This document shows positions 1-7,395 of a DNA stretch of 27,810 bases, one piece after another. The DNA is taken from positions 1 to 27,810 of the forward strand of contig JBHPCA010000017.1 of NCBI GenBank assembly GCA_042576225.1, in the 5' to 3' direction. Position 1 is the first letter of the stretch. Each line of letters begins with the position of its first letter. The position numbers were made by a program, and so were the translations under genes. The notes beneath the pieces were generated by a model, which did not search any database, was not told the DNA's origin, and saw nothing but the letters and a program-made list of their open reading frames with translations. Source of the stretch: GWF2-30-66 sp042576225 (GTDB lineage Bacteria > Babelota > Babeliae > Babelales > Vermiphilaceae).

Positions 1-153
1 CATTTTTAGGAAAGTATTTTTAATTGCAGTCATAAAAGCAGGGATTGCTTTTTTTACGCCTCCGCCAAACGCCATTGATTGCATTGGGGTTGATAAAAGT
101 ATAGACATTGACAGAATAAAGCCTATTGCTTTTCTGTTTTTAGGGATTTTCAT
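1..153 (-). CDS. Exported protein, N-terminal fragment (cut by window edge)
   Basis: The first 51 codons of a minus-strand gene are visible; the rest lies beyond the left edge. The start ATG at 153 has an AAGGAG ribosome binding site 6-7 bases upstream. The protein begins with a short basic stretch, then a hydrophobic core of about 15 residues ending in a small-residue region near MQSMAF, which is a typical Sec signal peptide. After it comes a Gly-Gly-Gly segment and a second mildly hydrophobic stretch. Function is not recognisable from this fragment. The next gene, at 374-1060, lies on the same strand but is separated from it by a strong terminator and a separate candidate promoter, so this gene is probably transcribed on its own. 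Confidence 0.75.
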   Translation of the reverse strand, partial: MKIPKNRKAIGFILSMSILLSTPMQSMAFGGGVKKAIPAFMTAIKNTFLKM

Positions 154-193
154 GTAGACTCCTTACCTTAAGGATATTAAAAAAATTAAACAA

Positions 194-232
194 CACTATC
201 TCAATAGTGCATTAAAGAGTGTATTTTGTCAA
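194..232 (-). promoter_or_regulatory. Candidate promoter with palindrome over the -10 box
   Basis: Read on the minus strand, an exact TTGACA (plus positions 227-232) is followed after 17 bases by CACTAT (204-209). CACTAT is also one half of a 6-bp inverted repeat with a 4-base centre (194-199 and 204-209). The site lies 41 bases upstream of the start at 153. A consensus -35 is strong evidence; the -10 is poor. The overlapping palindrome could be an operator, which would fit a weak -10 and a regulated gene. This is inference from sequence only. Confidence 0.4.
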
Positions 233-311
233 AAGGAAGAATAAAAAAAACTAATAATTTCTATTTGCCGAAAATTTGTGAGTTAGTAAATGGAAAAACT
301 ACAGCTTACAT

Positions 312-350
312 AAAAAAGGGATGCTTGCAATTTGCAGGCATCCCTTTTTG
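312..350 (-). terminator. Intrinsic terminator of the 374-1060 gene
   Basis: A long hairpin: AAAAGGGATGC (314-324) pairs with GCATCCCTTTT (338-348), and the stem continues inwards through TTGCA/TGCAG with one G-U pair to a three-base loop. On the minus strand it is followed by a run of Ts. It lies 24 bases past the stop at 374. It also has Ts on the plus strand, but no plus-strand gene ends here. Confidence 0.85.
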
Positions 351-373
351 AAAGTCTTCAGTTTTGTTTGTTT

Positions 374-1060
374 TTATTTTTTGAAAGAAAGTTTGTTATA
401 TGCTTTTTTGCCCCAGTTGCATATATCAGAGTAGTCTTTCTTTATCTGTTTCTTGATTTTTATTTGAGCAGTTTTCAATGATTTTTTTGAATTATCTATA
501 ATCTTTTTACCAAATGTTGTGCTTTTTGCTATGTAGTATAATAGACCACCTGTTGCAGTTAAATAAAATAGGCTGCCCATTACTTTTTTTCTTTTTAAGA
601 ATAAGTAAGGAGAAACTATAACTGATGCTGCAGCTAGAGAGACATACATAGCTTTTTCTAGAATATTTGAGTTGTTCCATTTTTGTTTTACAGATTCAAC
701 ATTTCTGTCTGTCCAGTTATAGACTTTTTTGCCATATTTTCTTATTTTAGGGTTTTTAATTCCTGTTGCTTTTATTTTTGCATTTTCATAGATATTTGTG
801 AAAAAGTTGCTTACGTTGTTGCCTATTTTGCTAAAAAAGCCCAATTTGCAACTTTGGGGTTTTTCTTTTGATGTTTCTTTAGGTGTTTCTTTTGATGTTT
901 CTTTAGGTTTTTCTTTAGGTGTTTTACTCTTGGATGTTATTTTGCTTTTGGATTTACTGGATGTTATTTTGCCGTCTTTAAGATTTGCGACCAAAGAGGG
1001 CACATTAGCAAGTAAGATTGCTGATGCTAAAAATATAGATAATATGTTCTTCTTTTTCAT
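374..1060 (-). CDS. Exported membrane-associated protein of unknown function
   Basis: 228 residues. The start ATG has a GGAGG site 8-9 bases upstream. Residues 1-25 form a signal peptide (MKKKNI, then a hydrophobic core ending at LVA). Residues about 33-72 are low complexity, rich in Lys, Ser, Thr, Pro and Glu, with imprecise KET-P/S-KET repeats encoded by a 24-bp DNA repeat. Two hydrophobic segments follow, about 138-155 and 164-180, then a basic C-terminal tail. The part around the first segment (NNSN, then a Lys, then VSL and small residues) resembles the core of the small exported proteins encoded at 11494-12455, so it may be a longer relative; the similarity is short. No known domain is recognised. 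It is flanked by its own terminator and a 260-bp gap, so it is probably monocistronic. Confidence 0.8.
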   Translation of the reverse strand: MKKKNILSIFLASAILLANVPSLVANLKDGKITSSKSKSKITSKSKTPKEKPKETSKETPKETSKEKPQSCKLGFFSKIGNNVSNFFTNIYENAKIKATGIKNPKIRKYGKKVYNWTDRNVESVKQKWNNSNILEKAMYVSLAAASVIVSPYLFLKRKKVMGSLFYLTATGGLLYYIAKSTTFGKKIIDNSKKSLKTAQIKIKKQIKKDYSDICNWGKKAYNKLSFKK

Positions 1061-1320
1061 GGTATTTCCTCCACGTATTTAGGGTTAAAAAATTAATCTA
1101 TTAAAATATCTGCTAATAAAAGAGCTCCATTTTGGGGCTTTTAGTCTATTTAAAGTCTATAATATGGGTGTTTTATTGTCAATAGCCCTATAAAAAGGGC
1201 TATTTTGGCGCAAAAGGGCTTATTTGGGGGGGGAAATAAGGTGGCTTGTCTAGGGAGGGGTTTTCTGATACATTGTTCCCATGTGGTGTTAATTTATAAC
1301 TTTTTTATAGGAATGAAGAT
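1061..1320. other. Divergent intergenic region with hairpin and candidate -10
   Basis: This 260-bp gap separates the minus-strand gene ending upstream from the plus-strand FKBP gene. TATAAT lies at 1158-1163 on the plus strand, but I see no convincing -35 at the right spacing. A 9-bp perfect hairpin, AATAGCCCT/AGGGCTATT, lies at 1181-1204 with a short T run behind it. It falls between the candidate -10 and the FKBP start, so it could be a leader hairpin in that transcript. No open reading frame here looks real. Confidence 0.4.
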
Positions 1321-1908
1321 ATGGTCAAGAAGGTCATGCAGACGGCTACTTGTTTACTTTTTGGTTTTTTGGTGGTTTTTCTTTCTGGATGCGGTTGTGG
1401 GAGCGGATGTTCATGTTGCTCTTGCAAAAAGGGTGTCTTTGTAGAGGACAAAAAAACAGGTGAAGTTGCAAAAGAGAAGTCGAAATGTTGTTGTTGCAAA
1501 TGTCGTTCAGAGGCGGCAAAAGAGGATGAAAAGATGGCAGAATCTAAAATAGAAAAATCAGAATCAGGCTTGCAGTGGGAAGTTTTGAAAGAGGGAGAAG
1601 GTGACAGTCCAAAAGCAGGGCAAATCGTTCTTGTTCACTATACTGGCTGGTTAAGTGAAGATGGAAAGCCGGGTAAAGAGTTTGATAGCTCTTTAAAGAG
1701 AGGGGAAAAGTTAGAATTTCCAATCGGCGTGGGACGAGTGATACGTGGTTGGGATGAAGGTGTTATGGAAATGAAAAAGGGTGAAAAACGCCGTTTGTAT
1801 ATCCCAGCTGAATTGGGTTATGGTGCAAGAGGGGCAGGAGGGGTTATTCCACCCAATGCAGATCTTATATTCGATGTAGAGCTTTTTGATTTTTATAGTA
1901 AGAAGTGA
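1321..1908 (+). CDS. FKBP-type peptidyl-prolyl isomerase, Cys-rich lipoprotein
   Basis: 195 residues. It catalyses cis-trans isomerisation of proline bonds in folding proteins, here at the cell envelope. A signal peptide ends in a lipobox, LSGC, with Cys24 as the predicted lipidated residue. Between residues 24 and 61 there are eleven cysteines, in clusters CGCGSGCSCCSC and CCCCKC, separated by a charged linker. The FKBP domain occupies about 83-193 and shows VHYTGWL, the F-D-S-S motif, VIRGWDEGV, GEKRRLYIPAELGYG and GGVIPPNADLIFDVEL, so the active-site residues are present. The start ATG at 1321 has AGGA about 9 bases upstream. A terminator follows directly. The domain assignment is secure. 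The Cys clusters are unusual for this family and could bind metal or form disulfides; that is inference. Confidence 0.93.
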   Translation: MVKKVMQTATCLLFGFLVVFLSGCGCGSGCSCCSCKKGVFVEDKKTGEVAKEKSKCCCCKCRSEAAKEDEKMAESKIEKSESGLQWEVLKEGEGDSPKAGQIVLVHYTGWLSEDGKPGKEFDSSLKRGEKLEFPIGVGRVIRGWDEGVMEMKKGEKRRLYIPAELGYGARGAGGVIPPNADLIFDVELFDFYSKK

Positions 1909-1935
1909 TTATAATTTAAGCTTAAAATTTAATTT

Positions 1936-1984
1936 GACTATATTTTTTCTGTTGTCTTTAATAGAAAAAGTATAGTCTTTTTTT
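1936..1984 (+). terminator. Terminator after FKBP gene, overlapping a possible pgi promoter
   Basis: GACTATATTTTTTC (1936-1949) pairs with GAAAAAGTATAGTC (1964-1977), with one G-U pair, and is followed by seven Ts. It starts 27 bases after the FKBP stop. The left arm also contains TTGACT (1934-1939), which with TTAATA at 1958-1963 and an 18-base spacer would make a plausible promoter for pgi. Terminator and promoter would then share the same bases. Confidence 0.75.
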
Positions 1985-2007
1985 ATTTGTGTATTAAAGG
2001 GAAGGTA

Positions 2008-3345
2008 GTGGAGAGAATTATATTTGATTTTGATTTAGCGAGTGCTTGTATAAGCGCAAGCCAGTCAGAAAAAATAGGGCAAAAGCTTTTACCTGAGATA
2101 AAAAAAATAAAAGAGAGCTTGTCTTTAGGCTATGAAAGTGATTATGCGAGCATACACCTTTTGCATGATACAAGTCTTTTGGGTCGCGTTAAAACAGTAA
2201 TTAACGAAAAAAAGAAATTAGATATATCGGCGCTTGTTGTCATAGGAATTGGGGGCTCTAATTTAGGGACTTTGGCGATACATAAAGCATTGCATGGAGA
2301 GTTTTATAACGAAGAAAGTAATGCATCAAGTGCATCAAAAGTTTATTTTGTGGATACTATAGATGCAGATTATCTTGGGGATATAATCAATTTAGTTACA
2401 AATCTTTTTGAATGCGGTGAAAATGTTTTAATAAATGTTATTACAAAATCAGGAACCACAACAGAGACGATTGCAAACTTTGAGATTTTTCTAAGTTTAT
2501 TACAAGAATATGAACCAGAAAATTGGAACGATTATATTGTCGTAACTACTGATAAAGGTTCTCCGTTGCAAGAGTATGCAAGCAAAGAACAAATTACATG
2601 CTTGCAAGTTCCCCATAAAGTTGGTGGTCGATATTCTGTGTTTTCGCAAGTAGGCTTATTTCCATTGGGGTTTTTGGGAGTTGATATAGCACATTTGCTT
2701 AATGGAGCAAAAGATATGTTGCAAGATTGCATTCAAGAAAGGATTGATGTAAATCCGGCGGCCTTAAGCGCATCTATAATTTATTATCACTACAAAAAGG
2801 GTGCAAATATTCATGATACATTTGTGTTTTCAAAGTGTTTAAAAAATTTTGGTCAGTGGTATAGGCAGTTAGTTGGTGAAAGTGTTGGTAAAAAGTTTAA
2901 TAAAGAGGGTGATGCGATAGAAGTTGGAATCACGCCGACAGTTTCTGTCGGAACTGTAGATTTACATTCTGTTGCACAGCTTTATTTGGCAGGCCCTCGA
3001 GATAAATTTACGACTTTTGTTACCGCAAAACCCAAAGAAGATATTTGCATGCCGGATATGAAAGAATTTGATGTGTTTGTTGAAAATATTCAGGGTAGGC
3101 CGTTATCCTTCATTATGGATTCTATTGTAGGCGGGACAAAGAAGGTTTACAAAAATGATAAACGTCCATTTGTGTCTGTGTATTTACCTATTATTGATGA
3201 GTATACTTTAGGTCAAATTTTACAATGGAAAATGCTAGAAATTGTTTATTTGGGGTATTTGCTTAATGTAAATCCATTTGATCAGCCCCAGGTTGAGTTA
3301 TACAAAAAAGAAACCAGAAATATTTTGGGCAAGAAGGCTATATAG
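2008..3345 (+). CDS. pgi: Glucose-6-phosphate isomerase
   Basis: It interconverts glucose 6-phosphate and fructose 6-phosphate, linking glycolysis and the pentose phosphate pathway. About 445 residues, the length of the shorter bacterial isomerases. Landmarks are IGIGGSNLG, TKSGTTTETI (sugar-phosphate binding), the family signature GGRYSVFS, the catalytic region QLVGESVGKK, and the C-terminal region NPFDQPQVELYKK. I chose the GTG at 2008 because AAAGGG lies 6 bases upstream. The frame stays open to a TTG at 1987, which would add seven residues but lacks a ribosome site. zwf begins 28 bases after the stop with no terminator between them, so the two are probably co-transcribed. Confidence 0.95.
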   Translation: MERIIFDFDLASACISASQSEKIGQKLLPEIKKIKESLSLGYESDYASIHLLHDTSLLGRVKTVINEKKKLDISALVVIGIGGSNLGTLAIHKALHGEFYNEESNASSASKVYFVDTIDADYLGDIINLVTNLFECGENVLINVITKSGTTTETIANFEIFLSLLQEYEPENWNDYIVVTTDKGSPLQEYASKEQITCLQVPHKVGGRYSVFSQVGLFPLGFLGVDIAHLLNGAKDMLQDCIQERIDVNPAALSASIIYYHYKKGANIHDTFVFSKCLKNFGQWYRQLVGESVGKKFNKEGDAIEVGITPTVSVGTVDLHSVAQLYLAGPRDKFTTFVTAKPKEDICMPDMKEFDVFVENIQGRPLSFIMDSIVGGTKKVYKNDKRPFVSVYLPIIDEYTLGQILQWKMLEIVYLGYLLNVNPFDQPQVELYKKETRNILGKKAI

Positions 3346-3372
3346 TTTTTTGTAAAATAATGTTTTTAATAT

Positions 3373-4827
3373 GTGAGTAGTGACGTGAGTAGTAATGTGA
3401 GCAGTGATAAAAATAGTGGTGCAAATAGTAGTGTAAATAATTGTACAATTGTTATTTTGGGTGCAACGGGAGATCTCGCCAAAAGAAAGTTAATACCGGC
3501 GATTTATTCGATTATCTCTCATGAAAAGCTGGAAAAATTTGCATTAGTTGGTGCTGCAATAGATGAAGCCGATATGGGTGAAATATTACAAGAGTCAAAA
3601 GCTTTCATAGAGAATTGTGATGAGTGTGTGTGGGAGAAGCTCAAACAAAACGCATATTACCAAAAACTTGATTTTAACAAGCAGGAAGATTTTGATGCGC
3701 TTAATCTGTTTGTAAGCAAGCTTGAGGAAGACAATAGTTTGCTGTCCAATAGGTTGGTTTATTTGGCGAGTATGCCAGAATTTTTTTGTGTTATAACAAA
3801 AAATTGTGCCGAGTCAGGACTTGTTAAAAAAATCAAAGAAGATGAAAATAATAATTTTTGGCAAAGAATTATTTACGAGAAGCCGTTCGGAAGAGACTTG
3901 GAGTCTGCAAGAGAAATTAATGCGTGTATAGAAAAATATTTTTACGAGGAACAAATTTACCGAGTTGATCATTACCTGACAAAAGAGATTATTGGCAATA
4001 TTGCACTTGTAAGATTTACTAATTGCGTGTTTGAGCCGCTATGGAGCAACAAATATATTGACCAGGTAGACATTATTCTAGATGAAAAGCTTTGCATCGA
4101 AGGGCGCGGTAAGTATTATGATAAATATGGCGCTGTAAGGGATGTTGTCCAGAACCACATGCTTGAATTACTTGCACTAGTTGCCATGGAAGCACCAAAG
4201 ATGTTAACTGGTGATTTTATACGTGATGAGCGTGTAAAAGTTTTGCAAAAGATAGAAGTGGTTGACGGGATTTTTGGACAATATATTGGGTACAAACAGG
4301 AAGAGCATATAAACCCAAACTCAAAGACAGAGACTGCTTGTTCATTGGTTTTGCGAGTAAACAATCCAAGGTGGCAGGGTGTTCCATTTTATTTAAAAAC
4401 CGGCAAGTGCTTGAAGGCGAAAAAAACGGAGATAAAAATAAAATTTAAAAAAATAGACTGTTTATTGCTTAAAGGTTGCCCCATAAAATCTAACTGTTTA
4501 ACAATTGGGATTTACCCAAAAGGAACGTTCTATCTAAGCTTGAATGCAAAGAAGCCTGGCATGATAAATGAAATCATGCCGGTTGAAATGGAGTTTTGCC
4601 ATAGTTGCTTGTTTAAAGAGATATCCCCAGAATCTTACGAAGTAATTATACAAGAGACCATACAGGGTGAAAGGTCAATATCAGTTCGATTTGATGAAAT
4701 AGAAGATTTATGGAAAATTACAGATAAAATATATGCGATGCTTGCACCCTTATATGAGTACAAAAAGGGCTCATGTGGCCCAAAAGAAACTAGGGCATTT
4801 GAAGCGAAACATGGTTTGGGTGAGTGA
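3373..4827 (+). CDS. zwf: Glucose-6-phosphate 1-dehydrogenase
   Basis: It oxidises glucose 6-phosphate to 6-phosphogluconolactone and reduces NAD(P)+, the first step of the oxidative pentose phosphate pathway. 484 residues, a normal length. The nucleotide-binding motif GATGDLAKRKLIPAIY is at about 31-46; YEKPFG and the active-site motif RVDHYLTKE follow (Thr where most members have Gly); then QNHMLELLALVAMEAP and YLKTGKCL. The N-terminus is odd: about 25 Ser/Asn-rich residues precede the first strand, and the DNA starts with three imperfect copies of GTGAGTAGT, giving GTG start options at 3373, 3385 and 3397. No Shine-Dalgarno site precedes any of them, so translation may depend on coupling to pgi. 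The stop lies only three bases from the end of the convergent gene. Confidence 0.94.
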   Translation: MSSDVSSNVSSDKNSGANSSVNNCTIVILGATGDLAKRKLIPAIYSIISHEKLEKFALVGAAIDEADMGEILQESKAFIENCDECVWEKLKQNAYYQKLDFNKQEDFDALNLFVSKLEEDNSLLSNRLVYLASMPEFFCVITKNCAESGLVKKIKEDENNNFWQRIIYEKPFGRDLESAREINACIEKYFYEEQIYRVDHYLTKEIIGNIALVRFTNCVFEPLWSNKYIDQVDIILDEKLCIEGRGKYYDKYGAVRDVVQNHMLELLALVAMEAPKMLTGDFIRDERVKVLQKIEVVDGIFGQYIGYKQEEHINPNSKTETACSLVLRVNNPRWQGVPFYLKTGKCLKAKKTEIKIKFKKIDCLLLKGCPIKSNCLTIGIYPKGTFYLSLNAKKPGMINEIMPVEMEFCHSCLFKEISPESYEVIIQETIQGERSISVRFDEIEDLWKITDKIYAMLAPLYEYKKGSCGPKETRAFEAKHGLGE

Positions 4828-4830
4828 AAG

Positions 4831-6306
4831 TTATTTCTTAATTTTGATATTTACAGGCTGCAGTTCCCAGTCTTTAAAATTTTTGTTTAGCTTTAAAATT
4901 GCGTAGGTATCATAGTCGTATTTGTAATCGCTTAAACCTTTTGGCGAAGCATTTAATGTCCATACAGAATGCTTTGGAATTTTCAATTTTGTTTTGGGCG
5001 AACCGTCCCATTGATATTTTGACCACAAGTTGAAAATTCCATGGTTTTCGAGCATCTTATCCATCATAGTGTCGCTGTGTTGGTGGCCTCTAAAAACTGT
5101 TATGACCTCATATTTATCAGTTTCACTACATTCTTTAAGGAATTTTTGCGTGAAATTTTTGCCAAATTCTACAATACCTTCGCCTCTCTTGCTATCCCTT
5201 GTTTTTGCTTTTTCATTTACTATAAAATCGCTCCAAAGAAACCCAATATCGTAAACTTCAGGATTTTTAAGATTTGGTTGTATTTTTGTTGTTTTAATTA
5301 TGTCTTGAAGATCTTTACTGAGCCATTCAGTCTCTAATTTTTTTATAGTTTTGTATGTTTTATATGTTTTTGTGGGTGTAGCAAATAGCTTGCGAGGATT
5401 AAATCTTGGTTCAAGTCCCCCGTGGCAAAGTAGTATGTAGTTTGGGGTGTATAGTTCTCGTAAGTAAACAGCTGAGGGCAAAATATTGTAGACTTTTTTT
5501 AGTAGTGGTCGCCATTTATTTTTTCCATATCCAAGCTTATTCATAAGTTCTTTACCAAAGCCGTGATCTACGTTCATTTCTATGTCTTCATGATTTCCTC
5601 TTATCACAATTACATTAGAATGGTTTTCTATTTTGAGTCGCATTATGGTGTATAAAACTTCTGTTCCGTATTTTCCTCGGTCTGTGTAATCGCCGAGAAA
5701 TACTAAATAGAAGTTCTTTTTATTTTTTTTGATTTTAAAGGGGTTAGATTTGTCTAAATATCCCTTTTTTACGAGATCTTTTACATACTTAAAAATCGCA
5801 TTTTTATCACCATGAAAATCACCGTGTATTGCCAGCTGGGTTCCTGGATTTACAATATATTTGATTACGTGTATACCGCGAGATTTTTTGTAAGATTTAA
5901 TAAATTCATTTGCTACTCTTTCAAATTCTTTTTTGCTTAATTTAAATTTTCTTTTTGATAGTGCTGCAAAAGTTGGGGGTTTTATCGGGCCCCTCATTTT
6001 TTTCTTTGTGATTTTTTTGCCGCTTGGGCCATGCTTTTGATCAAGTAGTGGGCTTTTGAAGGGCGTTTTTTTATTTTTGATAATTTGTTCTTGCAGTTTC
6101 TTCGTTTCTATTCGTATTATTTCAAGACGTTTTTTGATTTCTTTTTCTTTTTTTTCTATTTCTTTAATCTTGGTGATGATTTCTTTTTTTTCTTTTTCAT
6201 ATTTTGATGGGGGTTCTTTTTTTTTGTGTTTTAACTTCACGGCAGATAGTGGTGTGATTGGTAGTAGTATGGCAATTATTGGCACAAGTAATATTTTTTT
6301 GTTCAC
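4831..6306 (-). CDS. Exported PPP-family metallophosphoesterase (Ser/Thr phosphatase-like)
   Basis: 491 residues. A signal peptide (residues 1-22) is followed by a Lys/Glu-rich segment about 35-80 that should form a coiled coil, a basic linker, and a full PPP-type metallophosphatase domain. All the metal and catalytic motifs are there in order: GDFHG (162-166), GDYTDRG (205-211), RGNHE (236-240), HGGLEP (295-300), LWSD (357-360), RGEGIVEFG (about 374-382) and RGHQH (406-410). This set is typical of Ser/Thr protein phosphatases and of diadenosine tetraphosphatases; the substrate cannot be told from sequence. Export points to action outside the cytoplasm. The start is GTG at 6306, with GGAG 8 bases upstream. 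It converges on zwf with a 3-base gap and no room for a terminator. Confidence 0.88.
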   Translation of the reverse strand: MNKKILLVPIIAILLPITPLSAVKLKHKKKEPPSKYEKEKKEIITKIKEIEKKEKEIKKRLEIIRIETKKLQEQIIKNKKTPFKSPLLDQKHGPSGKKITKKKMRGPIKPPTFAALSKRKFKLSKKEFERVANEFIKSYKKSRGIHVIKYIVNPGTQLAIHGDFHGDKNAIFKYVKDLVKKGYLDKSNPFKIKKNKKNFYLVFLGDYTDRGKYGTEVLYTIMRLKIENHSNVIVIRGNHEDIEMNVDHGFGKELMNKLGYGKNKWRPLLKKVYNILPSAVYLRELYTPNYILLCHGGLEPRFNPRKLFATPTKTYKTYKTIKKLETEWLSKDLQDIIKTTKIQPNLKNPEVYDIGFLWSDFIVNEKAKTRDSKRGEGIVEFGKNFTQKFLKECSETDKYEVITVFRGHQHSDTMMDKMLENHGIFNLWSKYQWDGSPKTKLKIPKHSVWTLNASPKGLSDYKYDYDTYAILKLNKNFKDWELQPVNIKIKK

Positions 6307-6408
6307 AATAAATTCTCCTTATTTCGATTGTTTTTAATTTCTATTTTTATGCTATAAAATTTGTAAGTATTGGTTCAAGAGTTTTTTGTTAGAGAAAAAG
6401 GGTTGAAG
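6307..6408. promoter_or_regulatory. Divergent promoter region between phosphatase gene and gnd
   Basis: About 100 AT-rich bases between two divergent starts. TATAAA at 6353-6358 is the best -10 candidate for gnd, though the -35 is unclear. On the minus strand TTGAAC, 16 bases, TATAGC is a weak option for the phosphatase gene. The predicted gnd ribosome site is the GGG-containing stretch just before 6403. Confidence 0.3.
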
Positions 6409-7326
6409 GTGAAATTAGGTATTATCGGGTTAGGCCGTATGGGCAACGCAATTGCCTATCGCGCTATAAATGGTGGATTTAAGGTAGCGGGTTTTGATAT
6501 TGACAAAGAGGCTTTGGCAAAAGCTGAAGAAATAGGCGTTGAAACAGTTGATGATATTGCAGATTTGGCAGAGCGCGCAGATGTCATTTGGTTAATGGTG
6601 CCAGTTGGTGATTTGGTAGATGCAATTATAGAAAAGCTGATGCCACACTTGAGTAGTGGGGATATAATTGTCGACGGTGGGAATAGCAATTACAAAGATT
6701 CCATAAAGCGTGCAGAAAAATTAAAAGCGCATGGGATATACTTTTTAGATTGTGGTACCTCAGGAGGTTTGCATGGGCGTGAAGTTGGCTTTTCTTTAAT
6801 GGTAGGCGGAGAAAAAAAAGCATACTCTAAAATAATACCACTGCTTGAGGCTATTGCTGCAAAAGATGGGTTTGGGTATATGGGTCGATCGGGAGCAGGG
6901 CATTATGTAAAAATGATACATAATGGTATAGAATACGGTTTGCTGCAAGCATATGCAGAAGGCTTCCAGCTCCTCAAAGAAGGTAAGTATGAAAATCTAG
7001 ACTTAGAAAAAATATCCAAAGTCTGGATGCATGGCTCAGTAATTAGATCTTTTATTTTGGAGCTTGTGCATGAAATTTATCAAGAAAAAATAGATTTCTC
7101 AAAAATTGTTGGAGAAATTCAAGAGGGTGGTACCGGTAAATGGACTGTAAAAGAAGCCAAAGAACAAAATGTTTCGGTTCCTGTAATAGAAAAATCTCTT
7201 GAGATACGAGCGTGGTCTCGAGAATCTGCCCAACAGGCTGGTGGTAATTATGCCACAAAATTGGTTGCTCTTTTGCGTAACAAATTTGGTGGGCATAAAG
7301 TAAAAAAAATAAAACAAAAAAATTAA
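6409..7326 (+). CDS. gnd: 6-phosphogluconate dehydrogenase, decarboxylating (short form)
   Basis: It oxidatively decarboxylates 6-phosphogluconate to ribulose 5-phosphate. About 305 residues, matching the short GndA/YqeC-like class rather than the roughly 470-residue form. The Rossmann motif GLGRMG is at the N-terminus, then GGNSNYKDS, the substrate motif GTSGGLHGREVGFSLMVGG, the catalytic helix GHYVKMIHNGIEYG, and EGGTGKWTVKEA. I chose the GTG at 6409, preceded by AAAAGGG with about 7 bases of spacing, which gives the expected N-terminus MKLGIIGLGRMG. An upstream TTG at 6370 would add 13 residues that do not fit the family. A bidirectional terminator follows. Confidence 0.94.
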   Translation: MKLGIIGLGRMGNAIAYRAINGGFKVAGFDIDKEALAKAEEIGVETVDDIADLAERADVIWLMVPVGDLVDAIIEKLMPHLSSGDIIVDGGNSNYKDSIKRAEKLKAHGIYFLDCGTSGGLHGREVGFSLMVGGEKKAYSKIIPLLEAIAAKDGFGYMGRSGAGHYVKMIHNGIEYGLLQAYAEGFQLLKEGKYENLDLEKISKVWMHGSVIRSFILELVHEIYQEKIDFSKIVGEIQEGGTGKWTVKEAKEQNVSVPVIEKSLEIRAWSRESAQQAGGNYATKLVALLRNKFGGHKVKKIKQKN

Positions 7327-7330
7327 GATA

Positions 7331-7370
7331 AAAAAGAATCGCCCGGGAAAAATCTCAGGCGATTCTTTTT
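7331..7370. terminator. Bidirectional terminator between gnd and the RG-rich gene
   Basis: A perfect 13-bp stem, AAAAAGAATCGCC (7331-7343) with GGCGATTCTTTTT (7358-7370), has a short loop and T runs on both strands. It serves gnd on the plus strand and the convergent gene ending at 7396 on the minus strand. Confidence 0.92.
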
Positions 7371-7395
7371 GGCAGAGCACAATCTTTTTTGCTAT

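Noticed and set aside
5395..5425. GGTTCAAGTCCCC, resembling a tRNA T-arm
   Set aside because: It is inside the coding sequence of the PPP phosphatase and no acceptor or anticodon arm can be formed around it.
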